The position numbers and the translations under genes were made by a program. From Amycolatopsis sp. CA-230715 (GTDB taxonomy: Bacteria > Actinomycetota > Actinomycetes > Mycobacteriales > Pseudonocardiaceae): a DNA stretch of 64,000 nt. How positions within the stretch are numbered: the first letter of the stretch is position 1; every line of letters starts with the position of its first letter. The notes beneath the pieces are model-generated. The model did not search any database. It was not told the DNA's origin and was given only the letters and a program-made list of their open reading frames with translations. Of this stretch, positions 41,611 to 50,455 are shown piece by piece. The stretch is from positions 10,299,159-10,363,158 of the forward strand of contig NZ_CP059997.1 in assembly GCF_018736145.1 (NCBI RefSeq), in the 5' to 3' direction.

Positions 41611-42039
41611 ATGGAGATCCCCGCCGCGGACCTGATCGAAGAGCACGGCCTGACCCTCGGCTTCGTGTTCGACCCCCGCTACCAGCGGCTGCTGGCCGCG
41701 TTCGGCGTCCGTCCGTCCACTTCGGTCGTGCACGCCACCACCGACGGCTTCCACGCGCGGTTCGGCCCGTGGTGCGTCACCACACCGCTCCGCAACATCC
41801 GCGATGCCGCCGTGGCAGGCCCGTTCTCACCGCTGAAAGCGCTCGGGCCGCGCCTGTCGCTCGTCGATCGCGGGCTCACGTTCGGCTCCAGCACGCTGCT
41901 CGGCGTGTGCGTGACCTTCCACGAACCGGTGCGCGGCATCGACCCGCTCGGGCTCGTCAAGCACCCCAGCCTGACCGTGACCGCCGCCGAACCGCAGGTG
42001 CTGTGCCGCGCGCTGCGGTCCGTCGCCAGGTCACGATGA
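41611..42039 (+). CDS. Hypothetical protein, about 140 residues
   Basis: 142 residues, not recognised. It has no signal peptide or membrane helix and mixes beta-prone and short helical segments (GLTFGSSTLLGVCVTFHEPVRGIDPLG). The start directly behind a stress-type promoter and the regular codon use support a real gene. Its end overlaps the end of the convergent ctaD gene by 9 bases. Confidence 0.7.
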   Translation: MEIPAADLIEEHGLTLGFVFDPRYQRLLAAFGVRPSTSVVHATTDGFHARFGPWCVTTPLRNIRDAAVAGPFSPLKALGPRLSLVDRGLTFGSSTLLGVCVTFHEPVRGIDPLGLVKHPSLTVTAAEPQVLCRALRSVARSR

Positions 42040-43767
42040 CGACTGGTCCTCGGTTTCGGCCGAGGACCGCTTTTCCTTACCGAGGAAGGTGATTTCCCCT
42101 TCCCGCGCCATCCGGTCCGCCATCTCCGGGTGGTGCAGCGCGAACGCGGGCCGCTCCGAGCGGACCCTCGGCAGTTCGGTGAAGTTGTGCCGCGGTGGCG
42201 GGCAGGTCGTCGCCCACTCCAGCGAGTTCCCGTAGCCCCACGGGTCGTCGACCGTCACGCGGTCGCCGTACCGGTAACTGCGCACCACGTTGTAGGCGAA
42301 GGGCAGGAACGACGCGCCGAGTACGAACGATCCGATCGTCGAAACGGTGTTGAGCACGGTGAACCCGTCGCTGGACAGGTAATCCGCGTACCGGCGGGGC
42401 ATGCCCTCGGCGCCGAGCCAATGCTGCACCAGGAACGTCAGGTGGAAACCGAGGAACGTGGTCCAGAAGTGCCACTTGCCCCACGCCTCGTCGAGCATCC
42501 TGCCGGTCATCTTCGGGAACCAGAAGTAGATCCCGGCGAAGGTGGCGAACACGATCGTGCCGAACAGCACGTAGTGGAAGTGCGCCACCACGAAGTACGT
42601 GTCGTGCACGTGGAAGTCGAGCGCGGGCGCGGCGAGCAGGACCCCGGTGAGGCCGCCGAGCAGGAAGGTGACGAGGAACCCGACCGCCCACAGCATCGGC
42701 GTTTCGAAGGTCAGCGTGCCGCGCCACATGGTGCCGATCCAGTTGAAGAACTTGATCCCGGTCGGCACCGCGATCAGGAAAGTGGCCAAGGAGAAGAACG
42801 GCAGCAGCACCGCGCCGGTCGCGAACATGTGGTGCGCCCACACCACGAACGACAACGCGGTGATGCCCGCCGTGGCCCACACCATCAGGCGGTAGCCGAA
42901 CAGCGGTTTGCGGCTGAACACCGGGATGATCTCGGTGACGATGCCGAAGTACGGCAGCGCCACGATGTAGACCTCGGGGTGGCCGAAGAACCAGAACAGG
43001 TGCTGCCACAGGATCGCGCCGCCGTTGGCGGGGTCGAACACGTGCGCGCCGAGGTGCCGGTCCGCGGCGAGCCCGAACAGCGCGGCGGTCAGGATCGGGA
43101 ACGCGGCCAGCACCAGCACGCTGGTGAACAGGATGTTCCAGGTGAAGATCGGCATCCGCCACATCGTGACGCCGGGCCCGCGCAGGCAGAGGATCGTGGT
43201 GATCATGTTGACCGCGCCGAGGATCGTGCCGAGCCCGGAGATGATCAGGCCCATCACCCACAGGTCGGCGCCGATACCCGGCGAGTGCACCGCGTCCGAA
43301 AGCGGGGTGTAGGCGGTCCAGCCGAAGTCCGGCGCGCCGGCCGGGGTGACGAACGAGCTGAGCACGAGCAGGCCGCCGAACAGGTAGAGCCAGTACGAGA
43401 ACGCGTTCAGCCGGGGGAACGCGACGTCCGGCGAACCGATCTGCAGCGGCAGCACGAAGTTGGCGAACCCGAACAGGTTCGGGGTGGCGTAGAGCAGCAG
43501 CATGATCGTGCCGTGCATGGTGAACAGCTGGTTGTACTGCTCCTGCGACAGGAACTGGAGCCCCGGCCTGGCCAGCTCGCCGCGCATGAGCAGCGCCATC
43601 GCGCCCCCGACCACGAAGAAGCCCAGCGAAGTGGTCAGGTACAGCAGGCCGATCTGCTTGTGGTCGGTGGTGCGCACCAGCTTCAGCAGCAGCGATCCCT
43701 TCCGGAACCGCATCGGCTCGGCGTGCCGGTTCGCCAGTATCGGCTCGGGGTGTCGTGTCTCGGTCAT
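42031..43767 (-). CDS. ctaD: Cytochrome c oxidase subunit I (orphan copy)
   Basis: 578 residues, about 12 membrane helices. The heme-copper ligands are present: TMHGTIMLLL (heme a His), WFFGHPEVYI (CuB His and Tyr cross-link region), VWAHHMFATG (CuB His pair) and VAHFHYVLFG (heme His). No other oxidase subunit, Cta assembly factor or bc1 gene is nearby, so this is a stand-alone paralogue that would need subunits from elsewhere. ATG 43767 follows GGAAGGA. A GGGTAC promoter-like site 30 bases upstream suggests stress control. Confidence 0.93.
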   Translation of the reverse strand: MTETRHPEPILANRHAEPMRFRKGSLLLKLVRTTDHKQIGLLYLTTSLGFFVVGGAMALLMRGELARPGLQFLSQEQYNQLFTMHGTIMLLLYATPNLFGFANFVLPLQIGSPDVAFPRLNAFSYWLYLFGGLLVLSSFVTPAGAPDFGWTAYTPLSDAVHSPGIGADLWVMGLIISGLGTILGAVNMITTILCLRGPGVTMWRMPIFTWNILFTSVLVLAAFPILTAALFGLAADRHLGAHVFDPANGGAILWQHLFWFFGHPEVYIVALPYFGIVTEIIPVFSRKPLFGYRLMVWATAGITALSFVVWAHHMFATGAVLLPFFSLATFLIAVPTGIKFFNWIGTMWRGTLTFETPMLWAVGFLVTFLLGGLTGVLLAAPALDFHVHDTYFVVAHFHYVLFGTIVFATFAGIYFWFPKMTGRMLDEAWGKWHFWTTFLGFHLTFLVQHWLGAEGMPRRYADYLSSDGFTVLNTVSTIGSFVLGASFLPFAYNVVRSYRYGDRVTVDDPWGYGNSLEWATTCPPPRHNFTELPRVRSERPAFALHHPEMADRMAREGEITFLGKEKRSSAETEDQSSS

Positions 43768-43796
43768 CGGCGTCCTTCCGCGGTGGACGAGCGCGA

Positions 43797-43822
43797 GTAC
43801 CCGTTCCCCCGCGGGTTCACAC
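43797..43822 (-). promoter_or_regulatory. SigB/SigF-type promoter for ctaD, GTGT-N16-GGGTAC
   Basis: On the minus strand GTGT (43822-43819), 16 bases, GGGTAC (43802-43797), about 30 bases before the ctaD start. Confidence 0.45.
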
Positions 43823-43831
43823 CCGCGCCGC

Positions 43832-44278
43832 TCAGTCGGCGCTGGCCACCGAGAACTGGCCGTCGGCGCAGAAGAGCAGGCACACCACCGCGTTCGCCCT
43901 GTCCGCTGGATCGGGGGCGCCCGCGGCGAGACCGAGTTGCACCGCGGCGTCGTCACCGCGCCCGGCGAGGGTCGCGAGCATCGCGCGCACACCCGCTCGC
44001 ACGGCGGGTGTCAGCTCGTCCACCTCGACCCGATCGCCGTTCCCGTCGTGGATCTCGGCGAAGTACGCCTCGTCCGGCCCCGCGGCCCCGACCGTCCGTT
44101 CGAGCACCGCCGCGGCATCGTCGACCAGTTCGGCGAACACCGCGGCGAATACCGCCCTGGCGCGCTCGCCCTCGTCCGCGACCAGCGCGCAGATGAGGTC
44201 GCCGAGCGTGTCGAGCAGGTCGTGACGGAGCAGGTATCGGAGTCCGCCGCTGATCCGCGGCGCGTCGTCGTCATGCAC
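43832..44278 (-). CDS. Hypothetical helical protein
   Basis: 148 residues if GTG 44278 is the start. The frame is open further upstream and the true start is uncertain. Alanine-rich helices (LLRHDLLDTLGDLICALVADEGERARAVFAAVFAELVDDAAAVLERTVG), no membrane segment, no known motif that I recognise. It follows the STAS gene by about 48 bases and is probably co-transcribed with it. Confidence 0.5.
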   Translation of the reverse strand: MHDDDAPRISGGLRYLLRHDLLDTLGDLICALVADEGERARAVFAAVFAELVDDAAAVLERTVGAAGPDEAYFAEIHDGNGDRVEVDELTPAVRAGVRAMLATLAGRGDDAAVQLGLAAGAPDPADRANAVVCLLFCADGQFSVASAD

Positions 44279-44325
44279 GGAGCCGGAGTACCCGTCGCCA
44301 CCGGTGTCATGCCCGGTGCCGCCGG

Positions 44326-44706
44326 TCAGCTGACCTCGCCGACCCAGTCCTGCCTGGCGACCTCCACGGACTCGCGGATGACGAGTTCGTGGTCGAGGCC
44401 GATGAGCGAGAGCGAGCGGCGCACCGGCTGCTGCAGCGCGCAGAGGCGAAGCAGCACGCCGTCGCACCGCGCCTGGTCCCGCGCGCGCAGCAGGCTGGCC
44501 ATGCCCGCGCTGGCCAGGAACTGGACACCGCTCATGTCCAGCAAGACGAGCTTCGGCTTGGGCGGGCTGAAAGCCTCGTTGAGGGAAGCATCGAGCTGGG
44601 GTGTGGTCGACAGGTCGATCTCACCCGTCAGAGCGATCTCCGCCACGCCGTCACCAGCGGGCTTGGACACGATCCGCAACAGCTCGAGAGGGGGGCGTGG
44701 TGCCAT
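44326..44706 (-). CDS. STAS-domain anti-sigma factor antagonist
   Basis: 126 residues. DGVAEIALTGEIDLSTTPQLDASLNEAF, then LVLLDMSGVQFLASAGMASLL, is the SpoIIAA/RsbV pattern; a Ser in the FLASAG loop is the likely phosphorylation site. Such proteins bind RsbW-type kinases to free a sigma factor. No partner kinase is adjacent. The STAS-HATPase gene at 1168-1941 or a distant one may be the partner. Confidence 0.85.
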   Translation of the reverse strand: MAPRPPLELLRIVSKPAGDGVAEIALTGEIDLSTTPQLDASLNEAFSPPKPKLVLLDMSGVQFLASAGMASLLRARDQARCDGVLLRLCALQQPVRRSLSLIGLDHELVIRESVEVARQDWVGEVS

Positions 44707-44929
44707 CGGAACTACCCTTTCGGCTCGACGTGTCCGCGAAGCGAACGGCGCCGGTGCCAGGGTGCATCGCCATCCGCTTTCGCGGTCGGCTGCTGACTGA
44801 ACCGGCCTTCAGGCTAACGAGATCCCGAAAAGGTCACAACCCCTCGCCCGTGTGACCGCCGACGCGCGAGGATGGCGCCCGGTCACCGCGGCGGCCGGGT
44901 CCGGAACGGGCATACCCGGCTTCGCCGCG

Positions 44930-44955
44930 GCTTATCCCTCCCGGTTTCCGGGTAG
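44930..44955 (+). promoter_or_regulatory. Weak SigB/SigF-type promoter, GCTT-N16-GGGTAG
   Basis: GCTT at 44930-44933 and GGGTAG at 44950-44955, 10 bases before ATG 44965. It departs from the consensus at the last base. Confidence 0.3.
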
Positions 44956-44964
44956 CCGCTCGCC

Positions 44965-46143
44965 ATGGCAGCCACCAGTACCGACACCCGCTTCGTCGTC
45001 ATCGGCAGTGGCCCCGCCGCGTTGTCGGCGGCGCGCGCGTACCGGGAAGCAGGCGGGGAGGACGAAGTCCGCATGCTCACCGCCGACGGGGAACTCCCCT
45101 ACGCGCGGCCTCCCCTCTCGAAGGAATTCCTGCGCGGCGAAGCGGATGACGGGGAACTCCCGCTCGAAGATCGTTCCTTCTACCGGCGGCAGCGGATCGA
45201 CGTCACGCTGGACGATCCCGTCACGGCGTGGGACACCGGCGCCCGGACCGTCACGACCGCGTCCGGGGAAACCGTGTCCTACAGCCGATGTCTGCTCGCG
45301 ACCGGTGCCGAACCGAAACGGCCGCCCTTGCCTGGCGCGGAACACGCGGACGTACGCACCCTTCGTTCCGCCGGAAGCGCGCGGGAGCTACGCGCGGCCG
45401 CCCGTGGTCGCCGCAGCGCGCTCGTCGTCGGGGCCGGGTTCATCGGCTGCGAAGCGGCGGTGTCCCTGAGCAGGCTCGGGCCGCAGGTCACCGTGGTGTG
45501 CCCGGAACCGGTGCCGCAGCACGACCGGCTCGGCGCCGCGGCGGGCGCGGAAATCCTTCGCTGGCTCAAATCCGAAGGGGTCAGCGTGCTGACGGGGACG
45601 AAGTTGCTCGGCATCGAGGCGGGGCACCGGGTGCGCACCGATCTCGTGCCGGTGCTGGACGCCGACCTGATCCTGCTGGCCACCGGGATCTCCCCGCGGG
45701 CCGCGCTCGCGGAGAAGGCGGGACTCGCCGTCGAGCAAGGCCGCGTCGTCACCGACGAGCGGCTGCGCACCGGCGTCGACGGGGTGTACGCGGCCGGGGA
45801 CGTCGCTCTCGCGCGCAATGCGGCCGCGAGGCGGCGCCTTCCCGTCGAGCACTGGGGCGAAGCCGAAACCATGGGCGAAATCGCGGGCGCCAATGCCGCG
45901 GGCGAGGACCGGACGTGGCGGAACGCACCCGGTTTCTGGTCCGTGATCGGGGATCGCGTGCTCAAGTACGCGGCGTGGGGTGACGGTTTCGACGAAGCGA
46001 GGATGACCCGGCACGACGACGACTCGTCGTTCACGGTCTGGTACGGGCAGAACGGAGTGACCGTCGGCGTCCTCACCCACGAAGCCGACGAGGACTACGA
46101 AAAGGGCGCGGGAATGGTGGAAACCGGCGCGCCCGTGCCGTGA
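44965..46143 (+). CDS. FAD-dependent NAD(P)H:ferredoxin reductase-type oxidoreductase
   Basis: 392 residues. The FAD-binding VVIGSGPAALSAARA, the NAD-binding LVVGAGFIGCEAAVSLS and the FAD-contacting GVYAAGDVALA are intact. The C-terminal ~80 residues resemble the reductase C domain. It would pass electrons from NAD(P)H to a ferredoxin or rubredoxin. No ferredoxin or P450 gene is adjacent. It is followed directly by a stress-type promoter and a CsbD gene. Confidence 0.87.
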   Translation: MAATSTDTRFVVIGSGPAALSAARAYREAGGEDEVRMLTADGELPYARPPLSKEFLRGEADDGELPLEDRSFYRRQRIDVTLDDPVTAWDTGARTVTTASGETVSYSRCLLATGAEPKRPPLPGAEHADVRTLRSAGSARELRAAARGRRSALVVGAGFIGCEAAVSLSRLGPQVTVVCPEPVPQHDRLGAAAGAEILRWLKSEGVSVLTGTKLLGIEAGHRVRTDLVPVLDADLILLATGISPRAALAEKAGLAVEQGRVVTDERLRTGVDGVYAAGDVALARNAAARRRLPVEHWGEAETMGEIAGANAAGEDRTWRNAPGFWSVIGDRVLKYAAWGDGFDEARMTRHDDDSSFTVWYGQNGVTVGVLTHEADEDYEKGAGMVETGAPVP

Positions 46144-46166
46144 TTACACCGCCCGATCCCGGGTAC
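46142..46166 (+). promoter_or_regulatory. SigB/SigF-type promoter, GATT-N15-GGGTAC
   Basis: GATT at 46142-46145 overlaps the reductase stop; GGGTAC at 46161-46166. It drives the CsbD gene at 46227. Confidence 0.55.
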
Positions 46167-46226
46167 TCCCGTTGCGAAGGCCGCATTCACGGCCGGACCC
46201 CATCGTTCACGCCCAGAGAGGTGCAC

Positions 46227-46463
46227 ATGACTGACCGCAGGGACACGTCCGCCGAAGGCTTCAAGGGCGCCGTCGAGGACATCAAGGGCAAGGTCAAGGA
46301 GACCGCGGGCACGTTCGCCGGAAACGACTCCATGGAGCGGGAAGGCAAGGCGCAGCAGGAAAAGGCCACCGCGCAGCAGAAGATCGCCGAAAAGGAAGCC
46401 GACGCGGAACGCGCCAGGGCCAAGGCGGACGAGCGCGAGGCTCGCGAACGCCGGGAACAGTAG
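46227..46463 (+). CDS. CsbD-like stress protein
   Basis: 78 residues. SAEGFKGAVEDIKGKVKETAGTFAGNDSMEREGKAQQEKA is the CsbD pattern, followed by a very charged Glu/Lys/Arg/Ala helix. CsbD is a SigB-controlled small protein of unknown function in Bacillus. ATG 46227 follows a GAGAGG site, and a strong terminator hairpin lies just after the gene. A shorter CsbD gene is at 63083-63244. Confidence 0.85.
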   Translation: MTDRRDTSAEGFKGAVEDIKGKVKETAGTFAGNDSMEREGKAQQEKATAQQKIAEKEADAERARAKADEREARERREQ

Positions 46464-46473
46464 CGTGCCGCGG

Positions 46474-46502
46474 CGGTGCCGGTGGACAGTCCACCGGCAC
46501 CG
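46474..46502 (+). terminator. Terminator after the CsbD gene
   Basis: 14-base perfect arms (46474-46487, CGGTGCCGGTGGAC, and 46489-46502) around one A, followed by TCCTTTTCC. Confidence 0.75.
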
Positions 46503-46545
46503 TCCTTTTCCGACTGTCCACTTCCGACGATGAGGAGCGCGTGCC

Positions 46546-47490
46546 GTGACCAGTCTGCTCGAAACCCCGGCCGTGGCGGCCGAACTCCGGCGGCTGGCCG
46601 CCGACGGCGCGCTCGACCTCCCGCTGCCCGGCGGCGGGCGCACGGCCGAGCGCTGGTCCGCGCTGGCCGGGCTCGGCGGCCGCGATCTCGCGCTGGCCCG
46701 GCTCGCCGAAGGGCACACCGACGCGCTCGCCGTGCTCGCCGAGGCCGGACGGCGGCCCGTGCCCGGCGCGCTCTACGGCGTCTGGGCGGCGAAGTCGAGT
46801 GGCACCGGCGCGCGGCTCGAAAACGGCCTGCTGTCGGGCACGGTCCGGTTCTGCTCCGGTGCCCATCTGCTCGACCGCGCACTGGTCGCGGCGGGCGACC
46901 GGCTCGTCGAAGTGGACCTCGCGCGCGACGGCATCACCCGCGACGACGAGAGCTGGCAGGCGATCGGCATGGCCGCCTCCGACAGCGCCGACGTGACCTT
47001 CCACGGGCTCGCCGTCGCTCCGGGCGAGATCGTCGGTGCTCCCGCGTGGTACGTGGCCCGGCCCGGTTTCGCGCACGGCGGCTGCGGCGTGGCGGCCGTG
47101 TGGCTCGGCGGCTGCGACGGCGTCGTCGGCTACGTGACCGCCTTCTTGCGCGCCCGCGACCACGTCGACGACCACCAGGTGGCCCACCTCGGCGCGATGC
47201 ACGCCGGGACGCGGGCCGCGGAGGCGTTGCTGCGGCAGGCGGCAGGCGCGATCGACGAGGGCACCGACCCCGACCCGCCGCGGACGGCCGCCACCTGCCG
47301 CGCCGCCGTCGAGCGGGTCGCGACCGACGTGCTCGACCGCGCACCGAAGGTCACCGGGCCCACCCCGCTGTGCCGCGACCGGGACTTCGCCCAGCGCCTC
47401 GCCGATCTCCTGGTCTACGTCCGCCAGCACCACGCCGAACGCGACCTCGCCGCGCTGGGGCGCACCGTCCTCAATGGAGCGAAGCGGTGA
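46546..47490 (+). CDS. Acyl-CoA dehydrogenase-like protein
   Basis: 314 residues, shorter than typical acyl-CoA dehydrogenases (~380). GVWAAKSSGTGARLENGLLSGTVRFCSGAHLLDRALVAA fits the middle beta domain, and the C-terminal helices are present. The catalytic Glu region is not obvious, so it may be an oxidase-like or non-catalytic relative. It is first in a three-gene operon with PIG-L/methyltransferase and glycosyltransferase genes, a combination pointing to a small glycolipid or modified sugar. Confidence 0.75.
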   Translation: MTSLLETPAVAAELRRLAADGALDLPLPGGGRTAERWSALAGLGGRDLALARLAEGHTDALAVLAEAGRRPVPGALYGVWAAKSSGTGARLENGLLSGTVRFCSGAHLLDRALVAAGDRLVEVDLARDGITRDDESWQAIGMAASDSADVTFHGLAVAPGEIVGAPAWYVARPGFAHGGCGVAAVWLGGCDGVVGYVTAFLRARDHVDDHQVAHLGAMHAGTRAAEALLRQAAGAIDEGTDPDPPRTAATCRAAVERVATDVLDRAPKVTGPTPLCRDRDFAQRLADLLVYVRQHHAERDLAALGRTVLNGAKR

Positions 47491-48773
47491 CCACAACGGA
47501 CAGAACGTGGGCGGAAACCTTGGCCGCGCAGCGCCTTCGACCCTTGAACGTGAGCGGAATCGCGCGCGTGACGCTGGTCGCCGCGCATCCCGACGACGAG
47601 ACCCTCGGCGCGGGCGGCCTCGCCCAGCGGCTGCACGCGGGCGGCACCGAGGTCGCGCTCGTCGTGGCGACGGACGGCGAGGCGGCGTTCCCGGCCTCCG
47701 GCGACCGGGAACGCCGGATGCTCGCCGCGACCCGTCGCGAAGAGCTGCGGAAATCGCTTGCCGGGCAAGGACTCGCGACCGTCGAGCCGGTGTGGCTCGG
47801 GTTGCCGGACTCGGGCCTGCACCGCTGCCCCGGCGCGCTCGCCGACGCACTGGGCGACCTGCTCGCGAGCAGCGAGCTGTGCCTGGCCCCGTGGCCTGGC
47901 GACCCGCACCCCGACCACCGCGCGACCGGGCTCGCCGTACTGCGCGCCGCGCCGGAAACCGCGCAGTGCTGGTCGTACCCGATCTGGATGTGGCACCGGT
48001 ACGATCCCGGCGACCCCGGAATCCCTTGGCAACGCTGCTTTTCCCACGCACTGTCCGATCGGGAGCGTGCCGCGAAGGCCACCGCGATCGACGCGTTCGC
48101 CTCGCAGACCGGTCCCGGTCCCGGTGGCGAGGACCCGATCCTGCCGCCCGGGGTGCTCGACCACTTCCGGGGCTGGCACGAAATCTTCTTCCGCGAGCCG
48201 CCCCGCCGGTCGGCGTCCCACGCCCGCTTCACCGAGCTGTACCGCGGTTCGCCCGACCCGTGGCAGGTGCGGTCGCGCTGGTACGAACGGCGCAAGCGCG
48301 CGCTGGCGCTCGCCGCGCTGCCTCGGGAGCGCTACGGCACCGCGCTCGAACCGGCCTGCGGCAACGGCACCTTCACCAGGGAACTGGCCGCGCGCTGCGA
48401 CCGCCTGCGCGCGTCCGATCCCGTGCACAGCGCCGCCGAGGCCGCGCGGAGGGCCACCACGGACCTGCCCCACGTCGAGATCGGGACCGCCGCGTTGCCG
48501 GGCGCGCTCGTCGCGGAGGAGGCGGATCTGGTGGTGCACAGCGAAATCCTGTACTACCTCGACGACGACGATCTCGCGGAGACCCTCGACCGCACCGCCG
48601 GAGCGCTGCGCCGCGACGGGCACGTGCTGGCCGTGCACTGGAAGCCGTGGGCGCCCGAAGCTCCCCGTGACGGTGCCGACGCGCACCACCGCCTGCTCGC
48701 GCACCCCGCCTTCGAGCCACTGGTCGCGCACGACGACGAGGAGTTCCTCCTGCACGTGCTGAGGCGCCGGTGA
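47487..48773 (+). CDS. PIG-L deacetylase fused to a SAM methyltransferase
   Basis: 428 residues. The N-terminal ~225 form a PIG-L/LmbE zinc deacetylase domain (VAAHPDDETLGAGG; WPGDPHPDHRATG). The C-terminal ~180 form a NodS-like class I methyltransferase (YGTALEPACGNGTFTRELAARC). PIG-L enzymes remove N-acetyl groups from GlcNAc conjugates, as in mycothiol and GPI biosynthesis. Fusion to a methyltransferase suggests consecutive deacetylation and N- or O-methylation. GTGA overlaps on both sides. Confidence 0.85.
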   Translation: MTTTDRTWAETLAAQRLRPLNVSGIARVTLVAAHPDDETLGAGGLAQRLHAGGTEVALVVATDGEAAFPASGDRERRMLAATRREELRKSLAGQGLATVEPVWLGLPDSGLHRCPGALADALGDLLASSELCLAPWPGDPHPDHRATGLAVLRAAPETAQCWSYPIWMWHRYDPGDPGIPWQRCFSHALSDRERAAKATAIDAFASQTGPGPGGEDPILPPGVLDHFRGWHEIFFREPPRRSASHARFTELYRGSPDPWQVRSRWYERRKRALALAALPRERYGTALEPACGNGTFTRELAARCDRLRASDPVHSAAEAARRATTDLPHVEIGTAALPGALVAEEADLVVHSEILYYLDDDDLAETLDRTAGALRRDGHVLAVHWKPWAPEAPRDGADAHHRLLAHPAFEPLVAHDDEEFLLHVLRRR

Positions 48774-49483
48774 TCGGCGCCGTCGGCGTCGTCGTCCCCG
48801 CGCGGGACGAGGTCGGAACGGTCGGCGCTTGCCTCGACGCCATCGCGCACGCCCTGCGGCGCCTGCCCGCGCGGCTGAACCGCGCGGTGTGCCTCGTCGC
48901 CGATCGGTGCACCGACGACACCGCGGCCACCGCCGCGGCCGCGTTCGGCGGCTGGGCCCCCGGCCTGGTCTGCCGCACCGACCGCGACCGGACCATCGGC
49001 GAGGTCCGCGCGCTGGGCGTCCGGCGGTGCCTGTCCCCGCTGGCCGGGCACCGGCCAGCCGAGATCCTGGTGCTCAACACGGACGCGGACAGCACCGTCG
49101 ATCCCGCGTGGGCGTGCGAGCACCTGGCCAGGGCCGAAGAAGGGCACCACGCGATCGCCGGGTCGGCGGAACTCCTGACCCCGTCGGCGTTGCGGCCGCT
49201 CGCGCGCTGCCGGTACCAGTCCCTGCTCGAAGACGCACTCGGGCCCGATGGCCACGGGAACGTCTACGGCGCGAACCTCGGCGTGCGAGCCGACGCCTAC
49301 GCGGCGGTCGGCGGGTTCGCCGCACTGCCCACCGGCGAAGACCACGACCTGTGGAACCGGCTGGGGCGAGCGGGGTTCCGGCGCTGCTACGACGATCGCG
49401 CCCGCGTGGCGACCAGCTCACGGCTGTCCGGGCGAGCGCCCGCGGGGCTCGCGACGCTGCTCCACGGACTGTCCAAGGCCTGA
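48770..49483 (+). CDS. Family 2 glycosyltransferase
   Basis: 237 residues. GVVVPARDEVGTVGACLDAI is the nucleotide-sugar end of a GT-A fold, and VLNTDADSTVDPAWACEHL carries the metal-binding DxD-like motif. It has no membrane anchor. It completes the operon with the deacetylase-methyltransferase and the acyl-CoA dehydrogenase-like protein. Donor and acceptor unknown. Confidence 0.83.
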   Translation: MIGAVGVVVPARDEVGTVGACLDAIAHALRRLPARLNRAVCLVADRCTDDTAATAAAAFGGWAPGLVCRTDRDRTIGEVRALGVRRCLSPLAGHRPAEILVLNTDADSTVDPAWACEHLARAEEGHHAIAGSAELLTPSALRPLARCRYQSLLEDALGPDGHGNVYGANLGVRADAYAAVGGFAALPTGEDHDLWNRLGRAGFRRCYDDRARVATSSRLSGRAPAGLATLLHGLSKA

Positions 49484-49491
49484 GCACCCGA

Positions 49492-49516
49492 GTTAAGGGG
49501 ACGCGAAGCCGGGTAT
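49492..49516 (+). promoter_or_regulatory. SigB/SigF-type promoter, GTTA-N15-GGGTAT
   Basis: GTTA at 49492-49495 and GGGTAT at 49511-49516, 28 bases before ATG 49544. Confidence 0.5.
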
Positions 49517-49543
49517 TCCCGGGCAGCGAAGGAAGGAGCCGAC

Positions 49544-50455
49544 ATGGTCAGCTGGCAGGCGAAGGCGTTCATCGCGTCGCTGCGGATGAGCGGGCAGAAG
49601 CGGTTCTACGACGACGCGAACACCCTCCACCGCACGGTGCACCGGCACCAGCGGGCGTCGAAGGCGAAGCCGCCGCGCGAGATCCGCCGCCGGTGTTCGA
49701 TCGAGGTCCGGGACGTCGACGGGTTCCCCTGCTACACGCTCCGGCCGAAGAACGGGCCAGCCGACGGGCCGCACGTCCTGCACCTGCACGGCGGCGGGTT
49801 CGTCAAACAGATCGAAAAGCACCACTGGCGGTTCGGCGCGGAGCTGGTCCGCCGCCTCGGCTGCACCGTGACCCTCCCGATCTACCCGCTCGTCCCGCGG
49901 TACAGCCACACGACGATCCTGCCGGTGGTCGAAGCCGCCTACGCGCGCGTCGTCGATGCCACACCGCCGGAACGGCAGGTGGTGTCCGGCGACTCGGCCG
50001 GCGCGTCGCTCGCTCTCGCGCTCGTGCAGAAGCTCCGCGACGAGGGCAAGCCCCAGCCGGAACGCCTGGTGCTGATCTCGCCGTGGCTCGACGTCCTGCT
50101 CGACGACCCGCTTTCGGTGCTGCTCGACGATTACGACCCGATGCTCGGCATCACCGGCCTTCGCGAAGCGGGCCGCATGTACGCCGAGGGCGCCGACCCG
50201 CATGATCCGCACATCAGCCCGCTCTACGCCGACCTGACCGGGCTCGGACCGTTCAGCCTGTTCATCGGCGCGCGCGACGTGCTGCTCCCCGACGCGCGGC
50301 GGTTCGCCCAGCGGGCCACCGACGCCGGGATCGACATCGACTACCGCGAGCGGCGCGGGATGTTCCACAACTGGGTCATGCACGACATCCCGGAAGGCCG
50401 CACGGAGCTGAACCACCTCGAACGGATCCTGCGCCGCCCGCCCGCCGCCCGTTAG
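49544..50455 (+). CDS. Alpha/beta hydrolase, hormone-sensitive lipase family
   Basis: 303 residues. HLHGGGF is the oxyanion hole, GDSAGAS the nucleophile elbow, an Asp lies in the LFIGARDVLLPD segment and a His in RRGMFHNW. No signal peptide, so it is an intracellular esterase of group IV. GGAAGGAG precedes the ATG. Its last bases overlap the convergent small gene's stop. Confidence 0.85.
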   Translation: MVSWQAKAFIASLRMSGQKRFYDDANTLHRTVHRHQRASKAKPPREIRRRCSIEVRDVDGFPCYTLRPKNGPADGPHVLHLHGGGFVKQIEKHHWRFGAELVRRLGCTVTLPIYPLVPRYSHTTILPVVEAAYARVVDATPPERQVVSGDSAGASLALALVQKLRDEGKPQPERLVLISPWLDVLLDDPLSVLLDDYDPMLGITGLREAGRMYAEGADPHDPHISPLYADLTGLGPFSLFIGARDVLLPDARRFAQRATDAGIDIDYRERRGMFHNWVMHDIPEGRTELNHLERILRRPPAAR

